From: Amaranthus tricolor | Taxonomy: Eukaryota > Streptophyta > Magnoliopsida > Caryophyllales > Amaranthaceae | Assembly (NCBI RefSeq): GCF_026212465.1 | Contig: NC_080051.1 | Coordinates: 21,483,582-21,547,581, forward strand | Direction: 5' to 3' | DNA length: 64,000 nt | In this document: piece after piece, positions 1 through 11,599 of the stretch | How the letters are laid out: each line of letters begins with the position of its first letter | How positions within the stretch are numbered: position 1 is the first letter of the stretch | The notes under the pieces: generated by a model | Seen by the model: the letters and a program-made list of their open reading frames with translations, nothing else | Told to the model about the DNA's origin: nothing | Database searches by the model: none | Program-made: the position numbers and the translations under genes

Positions 1-2470
1 AACAAAGGAAACGAGTCACTATATCCCTTTTACAAATACACATTACAGCATAGTCATTAGTAAAGGAAACAAAGGCATCCTAGAAACTCACCAGTGACAT
101 TAGCAAATTCGACATCCTTTCCAAATAAATAAGTACCTAAAGGGTTCCAGTAGGAGCTCTGGAAAGACTAGCATTCTACTACGGTTGTATGAACTACAAG
201 TACCTCACTGGCAATCTAGTTCTATTCATCTTTCCGATTGCATTACCCTGATTCCGATGAGTCACAACTCTCATATAGTAATTTGCGGTGCAGGCCCACT
301 ACTAGAAATGTTCAAACAAACCCGATGATCCGAGACAATTGTCACATGATTCACTAATCTCCTTGCGAATCGCGAATTCAAAAAGCGAATTAACTGGCGA
401 ATCATGTTACACTGATCCGAGACCTTGTAATCAAACCCGATTTGACCCATCATTAAAAATGGATTAACAATTATGTAAAAATCAACATGGACACAAGACC
501 CAATTTAGAATAGACCCAAAACATCTGACTCGAAATTGACCCGATGGCTCGAATGAGCACCTCTACTCACAACATATTCAGCAAGGGGTATGCAACCATC
601 ATTATTCATTAAGGATCTTTAATTCATTAGTATAATTGTGTAATATTTTTGAAATGTAATCTGGCCTCAATCACAAATTAAGTTCAAGTGTATTTCCTTA
701 ATGCTCGTAGTCATTTTTGGCATATTTGGATAGAAGAAAATAGGAGGAAAGAAATGGAAGGAAATTAAAGGGAGGGAGTTCTCTTCATCTAAATACCATA
801 AGGTGATGAAAATGGAGGGGAGGGAATTGTTGAGAAGAAATTTGATGTGTATCGTAACCTCTAAAGGTCATACGGATATGACTGTTTTAGACCATTGTTA
901 GAATAAATACAAATGCTCTTCTCCCCTAGATCAATCCTGAAACAATATCAAGTTTTCCTCAATAACACCACTCTTGATAATGTTAATTAGATGTAAGTTT
1001 TAAGTTTAATTTCTCACAACTTTGTCTAATCATTCAACTCTCTTTTTCACTCTATCGATCTATGGGTGACGACCGTTGTATATATAGTACTTAAAAGATA
1101 ACAAGATAATAATACAGATGGTTTGGAACTCTAGAAACACGCACATAACACAAGCTCGCTATAGTCCTTTCTACTCGTGCAACTAACCGTCCAACAAGAC
1201 TTAGCCCCATGCACCTACTTGACTCCTTTGCACGTAACAATATCAGGCACAAGTCTTTTTCTCAAGCCTTACATGGGTTACAAGTTACAACTTCTGTGTG
1301 CATAGGAGCGACACTCCTGCATCATATTACTAATAATAAATCTACTATGAATCTATGAATCCACTAAGATTATCCTAATTTTACTAGGATTGGTACCACA
1401 ACTTGGAACCAAACAGGGAATCTTATTTGGCCGGGCCTCTACTCCTTGTTCAACGTAAAATGGCTTGTCTTGTTGGTGCAGCCAAAACCATGAAACATGC
1501 TGTCGAAAGAAATGATACTAACAAAAGTAACTTGACTAAATGTACAATTTTAATCGACTCCATCAGGACCCATGTTGTTGCTTGTCTCTTCATGTTTTGG
1601 AGTATGAACTAAAGCTCTTACATAGCTACCCCGCCCATGAACACCTCCTTCACAATGAAAAGATTTGAAAGGAAAAACTATTATGAATGGCCTACACCCA
1701 CTGATACCAAGAGAAGGCGTTACAGCTTAGTTGCTTAGCACAACTACAAGTAGCATCTACATAAGGAATAGTAACAAATGAATTAGCTATCAAATATTCT
1801 CTGGTTTTTTTTAGGAAAATCTGACAGGTGGTTATGATGTTGGCTTATTGCTATTAAGAAAATCTTAATCTATGGAGCATCATAAACAGACAGGATGAAA
1901 GAAGGAAAACGGGATGATGAAAATATTCTAGAGTGTATTACTCATTTGGGAGCTTGGAATATGCTCAAAATACTATAACCGGGCAATCACTCATCATATT
2001 GATATAATCTATTACATTTACATATCACATTTCACTTCATAGCATCACTGTTACTTTGCATCTTCTCTACACCTACTGTTATTTTGCATTTCTACTGCAG
2101 ACCCATTACCTGAATCTCAATGCAGCAGTCCTGCTTTTCATTGATTGATGTGGTGCTCGACCTGTGAGTCCTCAGTTCATAACAAAAACACAAGACTCTT
2201 CCTTTCTCTTCCCTTCCTTTACTTCCCCTATAAAAACTTATACACACATACTCTTTAAGATCTTAAAAGTTGTTATATCACCATAATTTCAAAGACAAAA
2301 CAAAAAGGTTAAATAATCAGGAAATCACAAAGTAATTATCAATCCCCTCTCTTTTGAGAATTGAGTCTTGTCTCAGTTGGATACCACTTTCCTTGAGTCG
2401 GGTCCTAGGTTACTCAAAAAAATCCCCTCTTTTCTAGTGTCCGCAACCTGACATTATATAGAAAGGTCAT
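1..2470. other. Repeat-rich left-edge region without a recognisable gene
   Basis: I find no coding region I can support here. Short open frames (for example 271-453 minus and 1403-1612 plus) do not resemble known proteins and lack exon structure. The stretch holds a short dispersed repeat (303-566) and a purine-rich tract near 720-830 that resembles, in complement, sequences in the SurE intron near 6,600-6,710 and the MYB intron near 36,240-36,420, so probably another mobile family. Exons of the FHA gene, which is read leftward, could lie here, but I could not identify them. Confidence 0.4.
303..566. repeat. Short inverted-terminal dispersed repeat, family A copy 1
   Basis: The element begins near AGAAATGTTCAAAC and ends near GAGCACCTCTAC, which are imperfect inverted complements. 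Its interior (CCCGATTTGACCCAT, ATGTAAAAATCAACATGGACACAAG) is shared with copies at 33,543-33,731 and 62,212-62,409. This copy appears to carry a foreign internal segment (about 350-420, containing GCGAATTAACTGGCGAATC), and a similar sequence recurs near 55,400-55,440, suggesting nesting. It has no coding capacity, so it is a MITE-like non-autonomous element. Confidence 0.5.
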
Positions 2471-2479
2471 CTGAAATAG

Positions 2480-3330
2480 AAGGACACAAACATGGCCTTG
2501 AACATATTATTCCTCCTACCGTTGAAAAAGAAAGTGTGAATCTCGATACCGCAAAGGATGTCGATCCCATCCTATGGAAACGTCTAGATGATGCAGTTCT
2601 TCAATGGATGTCATGTATGCCGCTCTGAATATTCTTTCTTTCATTCTTATACCTAATGATACCCCCGAAAAAGCTTGGTTACGTATTGCGGTCGTGTTTC
2701 AAGACAATAAGCATTCTCAAGCTTTCCACCTTGAAAATCAACTTACTAGCACCAAATTGGTAGACTTTCCTAATACCACGACTTATTGTAATCGTTTGAA
2801 ACTAATTGCGGATCAATTGGGCAATGTTGATGTTCCGGTTAATAACCCACTACCACCCTTTGACACCACCAAATCAAAGCTAGTATTGGAAGAAACAACA
2901 ATCATCCAATGCGACTCCCATGACACCGATAACACCGCATTCATCTCTCAAAACACCTCTACAAATAAGCCTCCAAAATCCCGCCACTCACCCTCACCAC
3001 CTCACTACCGACACAATTACCTTACAGCGTCAACCATGGTGGACACAACTCACAAAAATCATGGTTGTAGCAACAATAACGGCCAACATCACAAGTTTCG
3101 TAATAACTAAAGGCACAATTAACAAAATCATCATTCAGCTAACCCCATGGAATGCTTTTTAGCCCAACTGTCGGTGGGCCCAATCTTACCAATGGCCTAT
3201 CCCCCTCTCATTATCCCTCACAACCTGAAACAAGCACAATTCTTCTCACTCTCAACATGGAAGCCATAAGGGACATGGAATTCTCAGACCAAGTCCCAAT
3301 AATTGGCCCACTTTGCTAATGGATAGCAAC
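2480..3330 (+). pseudogene. Degenerate Copia-type gag fragment
   Basis: The open frame 2604-3110, with in-frame-like sequence from about 2,480, resembles the UBN2-type Gag domain of plant Copia retrotransposons. Visible features are AWLRIAVVFQDNKHSQAF, followed by a segment with DFPNTTTYCNRLKLIADQL, equivalent to the usual EDxFxDNKxxRAxxLExxF and FxxxxxYCxxLKxLADxL pattern of the family. The upstream frame is broken, the region after about 3,110 is shifted, and neither LTRs nor a pol region are recognisable. I read it as an old truncated insertion, possibly lying in an intron of the neighbouring FHA gene. It is a relic and unlikely to make a functional protein. Confidence 0.6.
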
Positions 3331-3462
3331 CTTTAAGAACCAATATCAACTTACCAATACCCAATTTCATCACCACAATAAAATTTATGAAGGATTTATA
3401 GTCTCACAAAGTGCAAGAGATGCAAGACTAACCAAGATAAACAATTTAAAGGACTCCACATT

Positions 3463-3560
3463 TTCTAAATTTGTTGAACAAAAGATACTATGTCACTTGA
3501 CTAAATTTGTTGAACAAAAGATACTAAGTCAGTTCATTGAAGGACTCCACATTTTCTACT
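3463..3560. repeat. Small tandem/direct repeat
   Basis: A segment around AAATTTGTTGAACAAAAGATAC occurs twice in direct succession (about 3,467 and 3,506), and AGGACTCCACATTTTCTA occurs on both sides (about 3,450 and 3,541). It looks like a local slippage or duplication product with no coding role. Confidence 0.6.
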
Positions 3561-3750
3561 TCAAAAGGACATAATTAGCATTTAGCACTCAACCCCCAAT
3601 CCAACCTTCACATTCTACAACAAAAACAGCAAAATAAACAGATTATAAGTTGCTAAAATGGTCACTTATTCAATAAAATGCAAAAATCAACATAACATAT
3701 AGAAGTACAATAAAATTAATATGGAACCATTTAGAAAAAATTAAACAAAC

Positions 3751-4237
3751 CTTGAACTGGGTCAATACCAGAAACATCAACATTTTCCAGGGCAAAATCC
3801 TGAATACCTTCAAACCCAGAAGCAGTTTCCAAACTTTGACTCAATTCAGAATTGATTCTTTCTTCAGGTTCCTCACTTTTTCTATCTATTTCCTCATCAA
3901 CTTCTTCAGATTTATTAAGAGTATACCAAATTGGGGTCTTAGCAGAAACGCAGAACATATCATCAAAACCCAGTTTACCCCGTTGAAGTCTCTTGAAAGA
4001 TTTGATATTTTCCCCATTTTCCTGCTGTTTTAAGCAAACCCAAACAGGATTTTTTCCCAGGACTTCAAACGAAACAGTGGGGGTAGTTTCAGGGTCGGAA
4101 GAGGGAATGAATTCGAAAGAAATGTGACGGCGAGAAACTGATAAGTCATTTGAAGAAAACCCATTTCCTCTGCCGAAAATAGTAGTTGAATTTGGTTTAA
4201 GTAGGATTTTTGAGCCATCTGAAGCTTCTATTTCCAT
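3751..4237 (-). CDS. FHA-domain protein, first exon (partial gene)
   Basis: The frame from the ATG at 4237 encodes about 162 residues beginning MEIEASDGSKILLKPNST, followed by an FHA-type core with FGRGNGFSSNDLSVSRRHISF. GRGxG plus SRRH are the phosphothreonine-binding landmarks of forkhead-associated domains. The domain fills roughly residues 1-115 and is followed by an acidic, Glu/Ser-rich tail. A good donor (CAAG|GTTTGT) ends the exon at 3751, so the frame after it is probably intron. Proteins of this layout in other plants (SMAD/FHA-domain proteins) are longer, so later exons are expected to the left. I could not find them, and a Copia relic lies at 2.5-3.3 kb, so the gene may have a long intron or be truncated. 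Its specific partner is unknown. Confidence 0.65.
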
Positions 4238-4367
4238 TGTTGATCTATGTGCCGTTTGTTGAAGTTCACCAACTCGGGAGGGAATTGTTATTTTTGTCTT
4301 TTGTCTTTGCCGAACTCAAGGGCCACAGCGTTAATGGACTCCAAGTCTCCAAATATCATCTCCCTTG

Positions 4368-4755
4368 GCGCTGTTTGGTACGTGAAAATGAAAATTAAGT
4401 GATTATAATTGAGACTTAGAATAAAACTTGAATTGAAATTTAAAAGTAAATGTCTTATATATTTATTGGTAAATGATAAAAATAAATAAAAAAATTCGAT
4501 AAAAATTGATTATATTTACAAAATTGATTATATTTATTGATTATATTTAAAAATGTCATTTTAAATTATTAACTCTCAACCCCAATTATGACCCTCTCCT
4601 CAAGACTTTTTTTTGGGCTTTCTCATTCCCATATTTATGTCTAAGTCTAAATCTTTATTAATTCTCATTCCTCTCGAACAAACAAAAAAGTTTTTTATTG
4701 CATCAAATTTCAATTTCCAACTTCAATTCCCTCTTATCTTATCAAACACGCTTCT
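4368..4755. repeat. MITE-like element with GTTTGGTA-type termini
   Basis: The left end GCGCTGTTTGGTACGTGA and the right end, read in complement as GCGTGTTTGATAAGA, form an imperfect terminal inverted repeat. Both subterminal regions are rich in AATTGAAATT/AATTTCAATT, and the interior is AT-rich and non-coding. The arrangement resembles hAT-related MITEs. Boundaries are approximate. Confidence 0.4.
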
Positions 4756-5242
4756 TAGTTTCCTATATTTTGCTTTCAAAAATTATTACCAATAATATTA
4801 ACATTAGCATTAGCAGTGTTTCATTCAAAATAAATCAATCTATTGATATAGGAGTAATTGTTTTAAAATTTTCTTTGTAAATCATGTAATTGAATAAACA
4901 ATATTTTATTTGTCCCTCTGTAACAGATCATTTGACTCAAAAAGCTCTCAAAAGAGGTTGTTGACTTTATTTTCAGCAATTATAACAATTATATCAAATA
5001 TGTTAGTTTTTTTTTAAATTAAAAATAGGTGAGTTTGGTTTGAATTAATCCAGTAAAAATGACATTAAATATATTTTTCGGTCTACGTATCGGGAAATAG
5101 GCAAATAAGTGCTTGTTTCGACTGCACTTCCGAAAGAGTTGTCCTAAGGAAAAGCGTAACGTCCTTTTTTTGCAAAAATATCGTTATGATGGGTAAAAAT
5201 GACGTTAAAGTGCTAAACAAAAGGATACTATTGGTAATTAGG

Positions 5243-5345
5243 AAAGTCAAAGGTGATTATAGATGCTCAACGAAAGTCAAAGGTGATTAGTGATAGTCAA
5301 AAATCATTTAGGCTGGTCAAATGTCATTTAGATTAGTCAACAGTC
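5243..5345. promoter_or_regulatory. Cluster of W-box-like GTCAA motifs upstream of the SurE gene
   Basis: Within about 100 bp there are five (A/T/G)GTCAA motifs (AAAGTCAAAGG twice, TAGTCAAAAATC, TGGTCAAATGTC, TAGTCAACAGTC), the complement of the TTGAC core bound by WRKY factors. They are spaced roughly 20 bp apart as a degenerate tandem repeat. The cluster lies about 0.5 kb before the SurE start codon and about 1 kb before the divergent FHA gene. That it works as a regulatory element is inference. Confidence 0.4.
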
Positions 5346-5665
5346 ACTTAGTCTGAATGAGATACACTTTGATATTTTGGATGCAGTAATTTGTAAAAAA
5401 TTTAATGGTTGTTATTTATAAATTTGTATATTAATTAGTTGATATTATTCTCTAAACTTGTTTAAAAAAGTGATTGAGCATGAGGTGTACAAAAGTAGTT
5501 AGGCCATCCAATAAAAGCTTAAATTACTCCACAAAAGATGCAATTATGCTTTTCACAATCTGATAAACACCATCTTTAACTCATCCTACTAATAATTAAG
5601 ACAGCAATCTATCCCCTGTTTCACCCGCTCTCCTTTTCCCTCTCTCCCCCTTTCAAATTCCTCTG

Positions 5666-5692
5666 CTCTCTCTCTCTCTCACTCTCTCTCTA
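5666..5692 (+). repeat. CT-rich microsatellite in the probable 5' UTR
   Basis: An almost pure CT dinucleotide tract lies about 130-155 bp before the SurE start codon. Pyrimidine-rich Y-patches and CT tracts are common near plant transcription starts, so it probably lies at or just after the transcription start of the gene. Confidence 0.6.
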
Positions 5693-5822
5693 TCAACACC
5701 ACTCCGTTTAATCCGGTTCACCATCTTCAAACATTGAAATTCCCCAACTGTAATTTCCCCCTATTTCAATAATCAAATTCCAATTTATTTTTTCCTTTGA
5801 ACTTTTTGAAATATTGTTGAAA

Positions 5823-8800
5823 ATGACAACCGTGAAGAACAATTTCATGCCACCCAACTTAATTTCAAACCTTAATCAGGCACTTTTAAGAAGGAAAGAT
5901 GTCGAACAAGATGAATCATCTGAACCCACTACGTCTTCTTCACAGGATGAAAATGTGAACCCTAATGTAGAAGAAGACTGTACAAAACCCAGGATTTTGG
6001 TTACTAATGGTGATGGAATTGATTCCGTTGGTCTTACCTACATTGTTGAAGCTCTTGTTAAGGAGGGTCTTTATGATGTCTATGTTTGTGCCCCTCAAAT
6101 GTAGGTTCTTTTTCCTCTTCAATATCTTTGTTTTATTAATTATTTATATTCAAATTTCTTATATGCGCTGTTATGTGGGTTTGTATGGAATTGTATTTCC
6201 AGTTTAAAAGGCTGTTTCTTCTTTCTTAATGAGAAATCCTTTGTCATTTGGGTATAGGTTAATCATAATTGTTTTCACTTTTTTGGGATGAACTTTTGCT
6301 TGTATCTATTTCCGGCATGTATTTATGATAATCCTAGTGTTATATACCCACTTGTATGCTACCATGTTGCACTATAAAGTAAATATGCCCTTTTATATAG
6401 GAGATATTGCAAAATGTGCACCATGCCTTTTGAATTTGCTACATATCGCAAGTCAAATTCTTTTTTATGTTGTGTAACAAAATCAAAGTAATGGAGAGAG
6501 TATCGAGCGGGTTCTTGAGCTTTTATTTGAGTTCTAGACAAAAGGAAGAAAAATGAGTATTTTTTCTGAAGATGTTGTATTCTTAACAAAATTTGTTAAT
6601 GTTTTCCCTCCGAATCTCTCCCGTCCCTTTTTGTTATTCAAATAAGGGATCGTCCATCATTTCGAATCCCTCCTGTTCCTTTCCCTCTGCTTTTCTCTAT
6701 CCAAACACAATGTAAATATCCGTGGTCTATGTAACAAATTGCCAAGGTAGTTTGCTGGTTTGTTCATGGGCATTTCAACAGTAGGATGCAATGCTTATTT
6801 TCCAAAATGTGATTTCCACTTATTGATGTACTCCTATATGGTAGATATATTTTCTTGATGAGATACTTTGTTTGGTTAACTAAAAGTTGATTTGTAATTA
6901 TAGGGATAAATCATCATCCGGGCATGGTGTGACCTTTGGAGAAACAATAGCTGTAAGTTCTGTTGAAATGAATGGTGCCACAGCTTTTGAGGTTTCAGGT
7001 AGGCCTAGATCTTTTCCCTTAAGCTAAACTGGTTATTTGTTGATTATTTTTCTCAAGCTACAATTGGTTGGGTCTCTTCTTAGTGGTTCAAATAAGAAGA
7101 ATTTGACAAAATTAGAACTTCATTGGAACCAAAAACGCCCATGTTCAAACCGTGATCTCTTAATTCTTGGATAAAATGGGCGCTTAATTTCTGTCCGATG
7201 ATCTGTTCTGAGAATACCCTATTCTGAACTTTGGATCCTCAATGTTCGCGCTTATTTTATTTATTTTGTGCTTAAATTATGTTCTTTTAGCAATCGCACC
7301 AACGAGTATTGCATAAGAAACAAGGACATAAATCATTTCAGTCTGAGCTTTGCCGAATTTTGTGTCAGCTGTGGATCAAGCAATTCTGCTCTTGGTAGCT
7401 CTCCAAGTTTATTTGCTATTGCTTTTGTTGATTACAGGAACACCTGTTGACTGTGTGTCGTTGGCATTATCTGGTGCTCTATTTACTTGGTCCAAGCCTA
7501 TGCTGGTATGACTTGAAATTTCATAATTGGGAACGTTAAAATTTTATGTGGAAACTAACCCATTTAGTATTATGTTTAGGTGGTTAGTGGAATTAACAAA
7601 GGATCAAGTTGTGGGCATAATATGTAAGTATTTGTATTGTATGCTTTCTTTATCTCCTTATATAGTTATATGGAATCTTAAGCAATTACATCAAAAATAC
7701 TTTGTAATAAACAATGGGTTGGAAACAATGTTTTAGATTATATAACATATCTTGAGGCCTCAACCATTAATTTAAGCTTTTGGTTAAGTTGGTTTCTTCA
7801 CATAATAGCAGAAGCCAATGTGACAAGAGATCACAGGTTCGAATCTCACCCCTCATTTAAAGTGGAATATTCAAGGCCATGTATAAGGCAGGGCTGCATC
7901 CACACTTCTAACCCAAAGGGCTGTAATGTGAGGGGACGTGTTAGATTATATAACATATTTTGGGGCCTCAACCATCAGCTTAAGTTTTTGGTTGAATTGG
8001 AAATTGAAGCATATGTACCAAATATAACACAATGAGAAAATATTTTGTAACAACCCATATCCTTTTATTTACAGTAATTCCCATTGCGTTGTGTTATATC
8101 TCGTGAACCTCCAGGTTTTACTCTGGTGTTGTTGCTGGGGCTAGAGAAGCATTGATTAGTGGCGTACCTTCAATTTCCATATCATTGAATTGGTAGAAAA
8201 TCCAAGACTCTTTTTTTCCACAATTATTATAGCTGCATTGTTTTATTAGACCTTACTCAGTCTTATGATGTGCTTTTAGGAAGAAGGACGAAAGCCAGGA
8301 AAGTAATATCAAGGATGCTGTGTCTCTTTCACTGCCAGTAATTAAGGCCGCTATCAGGGATATACAAAATAGTGTATTCCCTAAAAATTGTGCATTCTGC
8401 ATACAGATCCCAACATCTCCTTCGTCAAATAAGGTTTACACCATCTTTCAATGCAGTATCTTGTTAAACATTAGTCTAATAATTTTTCCGATCTTGCTTA
8501 AAATCTAATTACTCGACAGAACACTTCGTTTACTATAGTTGTGACTTACGACAGTTTTTTGTTTTCATTATTTAATCAATGAACATTACTAAAATTGAGG
8601 ATCCTAAGAGACGGCATGAACCTGAACTCGACTGTTTGCAGGGTTTCAAGGTGACTAAGCAAAGCTTGTGGAGATCTACTTTGTGTTGGCAAGCAACATC
8701 TACCAAAAAACATCCATACATGTCTAACCAACATGGTTTAGGCTTCCAGCTTGCACAGCTTGGTCGAGATGCATCTGCTGCTGTGAGTAACTCCAACTAT

Positions 8801-9797
8801 CGCTGCTTGATCTTTCCTTGTACCTTGTTTTTTGATTTCTCCTCCTTTGTAGTAGTTTGCGTGATCTTTATTCTTCTAATGAATCCCACTTGTTCTTTAG
8901 GGTGCAGCTCGTCATGGGATCGGTCAAAAGAAAAATCTAGAGATTGAATCTGTTGGGGCTGCTGGAAAACACAAGTCGGGCCAGAATAAAAAGTATTTCC
9001 GCCTTGAGGTAAGAATTGTTCTATTTGCTAGACAGTCTAATAAAGATCAACATTAAGGATTGAGGCTTTCTTTCTGTATCAATTGAAACAATTGATGTCA
9101 TTATAACCTATGTTACTCGGACTCGAATACTGACGTCGGATACTGGTACGTGTCCAAGTGTCGGATACATCTAAATATTCAATTTTAAGCTTAAAAAGAA
9201 GTGTCTAAGTGCCATACCAATGTCCGAGCATCAAGGATCGAACACAGGTATGTAAAACAAATGAAGAGTCCAAGTAACGTAGATTATAACTTAAGTGGGA
9301 TGAATCCTACATGAAAGCAACAACTATTTTACCACCAGTATAAGCAAGTAGTCCTGCATGCTGTATCAACACAATGCATTCTTGCTGGACAAATTCTTCT
9401 TTCTGGGTCCCACCAGGCTGCCTATTTCAGGCTGCCACATGGTGGGTTTTCTTGCAGGCAAAGTCAGTAATTCAGTTTATTGGTTAGTTTTAAGCTTTGT
9501 ATTGGCAGAGTTAGATAAACTGTCATACCTTTGAATCTTTTCAGTTTATTGACAAAGAATCTGATGGAATGGATGAAAATTCAGATGTCAAAGTACTTGA
9601 GAGCAATTTTGTAAGTGAATATTTGGAGCTTTTCTCCCCATTTGTCACCAATCTAAGAATTATATGTTAATTCACTCGGTATTCATCGTATTTATCGACA
9701 GGTAGCTGTTACTCCCGTGTGTCTTTCCCCATACCCTGAATCAGACGTTGAAACATCAGCTGCAGAATGGATTATGTCTGCGTTCAAAGAAGACTAA
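5823..9797 (+). CDS. SurE-type 5'/3'-nucleotidase (survival protein SurE-like phosphatase)
   Basis: Ten exons join in frame to 375 residues: 5823-6100, 6904-6998, 7438-7505, 7580-7623, 8115-8192, 8280-8433, 8642-8782, 8901-9008, 9545-9610 and 9702-9797. All introns are GT-AG. SurE enzymes dephosphorylate nucleoside monophosphates with a divalent metal. Visible landmarks are RILVTNGDGIDSVGL (about residue 61), the metal-loop region DKSSSGHGVTFGE, FEVSGTPVDCVSLALSG, and VVSGINKGSSCGHNMFYSG followed by VAGAREALISGVPSISIS. An N-terminal extension of about 60 Ser/Glu-rich residues and a C-terminal arm (QLGRDASAAGAARHG...) are plant-type features. The metal motif reads NGDG where bacterial SurE has NDDG. 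From memory the same change occurs in a plant subgroup, so it may be lineage-typical, but it puts full metal binding in doubt. Start: the ATG at 5823 is the first in frame. Confidence 0.9.
7735..7996. repeat. Dispersed repeat in SurE intron 4 (GGCCTCAACCAT family)
   Basis: Two direct copies of a unit containing GGCCTCAACCATNANNTTAAG and TTTTGGTT lie at about 7,735-7,800 and 7,945-7,996, separated by about 150 bp. The same unit occurs near 36,130-36,190 (MYB intron) and in 2-3 tandem copies at 57,000-57,370 (IQD intron). It is a non-coding dispersed repeat that here sits in introns of three unrelated genes. Confidence 0.55.
9108..9282. repeat. Short TIR element in SurE intron 8
   Basis: The left end CTATGTTACTCGGACTC and the right end GAGTCCAAGTAACGTAG are near-perfect inverted complements. 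The interior carries CGGATACTGGTACGTGTCC-like words. A family with termini of the form CTATGTTGCTCGGACTC is widespread in eudicots (my recollection). It is a non-autonomous insertion lying wholly within the intron. Confidence 0.65.
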
Positions 9798-11599
9798 CGA
9801 GAGGCTCAGGAGTTTTCTCACATAATTTGAACAAGCTATCGAGCAATATACTAAGAGAGCACGCGGGTCGTTTTAGGTCCATATTTTCGACTTGTCTTTC
9901 CTTTCTAATCCTGGTTTTGGAAGCTTAAGAAATGCTTCCTAATTTTAGTATGTTGTAAAAGACTTTCTCTTCTTGTTCTCCCACCATTTCAAGTTGGGAG
10001 TCTGGGGTTATTTCGAACTAAGCAGCTCTCTTATGGCTTGCAGCTTTTGGCTGTTGTATTTAAACAAATTTTGTAATCAAGGTTTCCTACTAAACTAGAC
10101 ATTTGATCTAATATTGTTTCTGTTAGGGAGTGTTCTAAACTTGTGGTTCACCCCTAGTTGCAAAAAATTTGCCTAGACGTGTCTAGGGCTGGTGCCTTGA
10201 ATGGGCCAACGGGTCGAATGCTTGGATAAGGTTGGGCAAGGCAAATCCTTAGGGCGAGCTTCTAAGTCAATTGTTCAAAGCACATGTTTCAATAATGATA
10301 CGAGGAAGTGCAATAGACACTTGAAATACCTGAAGTGAAAGCGTTATCAAAGTCAACGATCAACGAACTGGAAGTGAGATTTAATTCTTCTGTAGAAATG
10401 ACCCGAACTGGAAGGGAGATCACGTTAGCCTTGCCCGGAGGGTGATCTCCCGAAAAACCCCTCCGACACTCAAGTTAGATAGGAGAAAAGAGATTAATGA
10501 ATGAACGATAATAGATTGAATGTAAGACTATATGTGTCAGGATGTTAATTGGTTATGTTTTGGTATGTTGATAAAGATGATAATGAGTAGAGGTTTGGAT
10601 AGAGTTTCGACATGATATCTATGAACCCGTCCTTATATGTGACATTAGCAAATATTTATAAGTGAAAGCAAGGTAGGTTACTCGGATCATGGGGGTCATT
10701 GGCATGATGGGAGATCATGGTAACAAGTGGAGAGTAGTGGGTAGTTACACAAGGAGGGTTAGGGTTTCTAAAAATAAGAAAAATTACATGGCAGTTTAAA
10801 AAGCAGAAAAAGTTATAAGAAGACTTTGACTACAGGTCAAAGTCAAAGGTCAATGGGTAGCAAAGTAACATTATAACAATAATATAAATAAATAAATGAA
10901 TTTTAAATGTTACCATAACAACACTGTTTAGCCTTCAATTTTGTGCGACTTGACCTAGCCAAGTCGCACATTTTGTGTGACTTAGTCATTTTTAATATTT
11001 TCAAATTAAATTGATCGACATTTTTAGATTTGCGTTTATATTGCGATTACGTTAATTAAAACAAATTTAATATTTTTTTTTATTTTTTAAATAAATCAAA
11101 GTTAATTGATTGATTTTAGTTTTGTCAACAATGTGCTTATGTTGATTTAGAAATTATTTTTTTTATATTTTTATAATTGAATTGAAATTAAATCATTTGA
11201 TATTTCAAAGTTGTGTCTACATTGAGTTCAACTTAAATTAAAACGAAATTCATATATTTTTGTTTATTTAAGTAATTTAAAAGAAATAAATCGATCGACA
11301 AATTAGATTAACAAATAATTGACATAGCTATTCAGGAAGGAAAAAAAATAAGGGCTGAACCTTTGCAATTTGAATATGATTTTAAGAGCAAAGTACATTT
11401 GTATTTGGTAGTCCTAAAACATAAAACTAAGGAACTTTCAACAGCAATGTGTTGTGACTTGTGAGTGCAAAATAACAAACAGTACGTACCTAAGTCCAAA
11501 AATTGACAGAAACATCTCTGCAAAATCTTGAGAGATTGCAAGTGATCACATTCAAACTCTTACAACACTGCACAAGGATACATTCAAAAGCGATTCGTA
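9798..11599. other. Intergenic: SurE 3' UTR, then AT-rich repetitive spacer
   Basis: The first 300 bp or so are probably the SurE 3' UTR. About 10,240-10,560 looks like a fragment of a high-copy element (GATCTCCCGAAAAACCCC, CTCCGACACTCAAGTTAG), but no ends are visible. Near 10,945-10,975 there is a hairpin-like GTGCGACTTG...CAAGTCGCAC. From 10,990 to 11,310 the sequence is AT-rich with loosely repeated units of about 100 bp (GATCGACA, TTAAATTAAAAC). No gene was recognised. Confidence 0.4.

Noticed and set aside
10945..10975. Hairpin GTGCGACTTG...CAAGTCGCAC as a terminator or microRNA precursor
   Set aside because: Arms are too short for a plant microRNA precursor and plants do not use such terminators; I see no supporting context.
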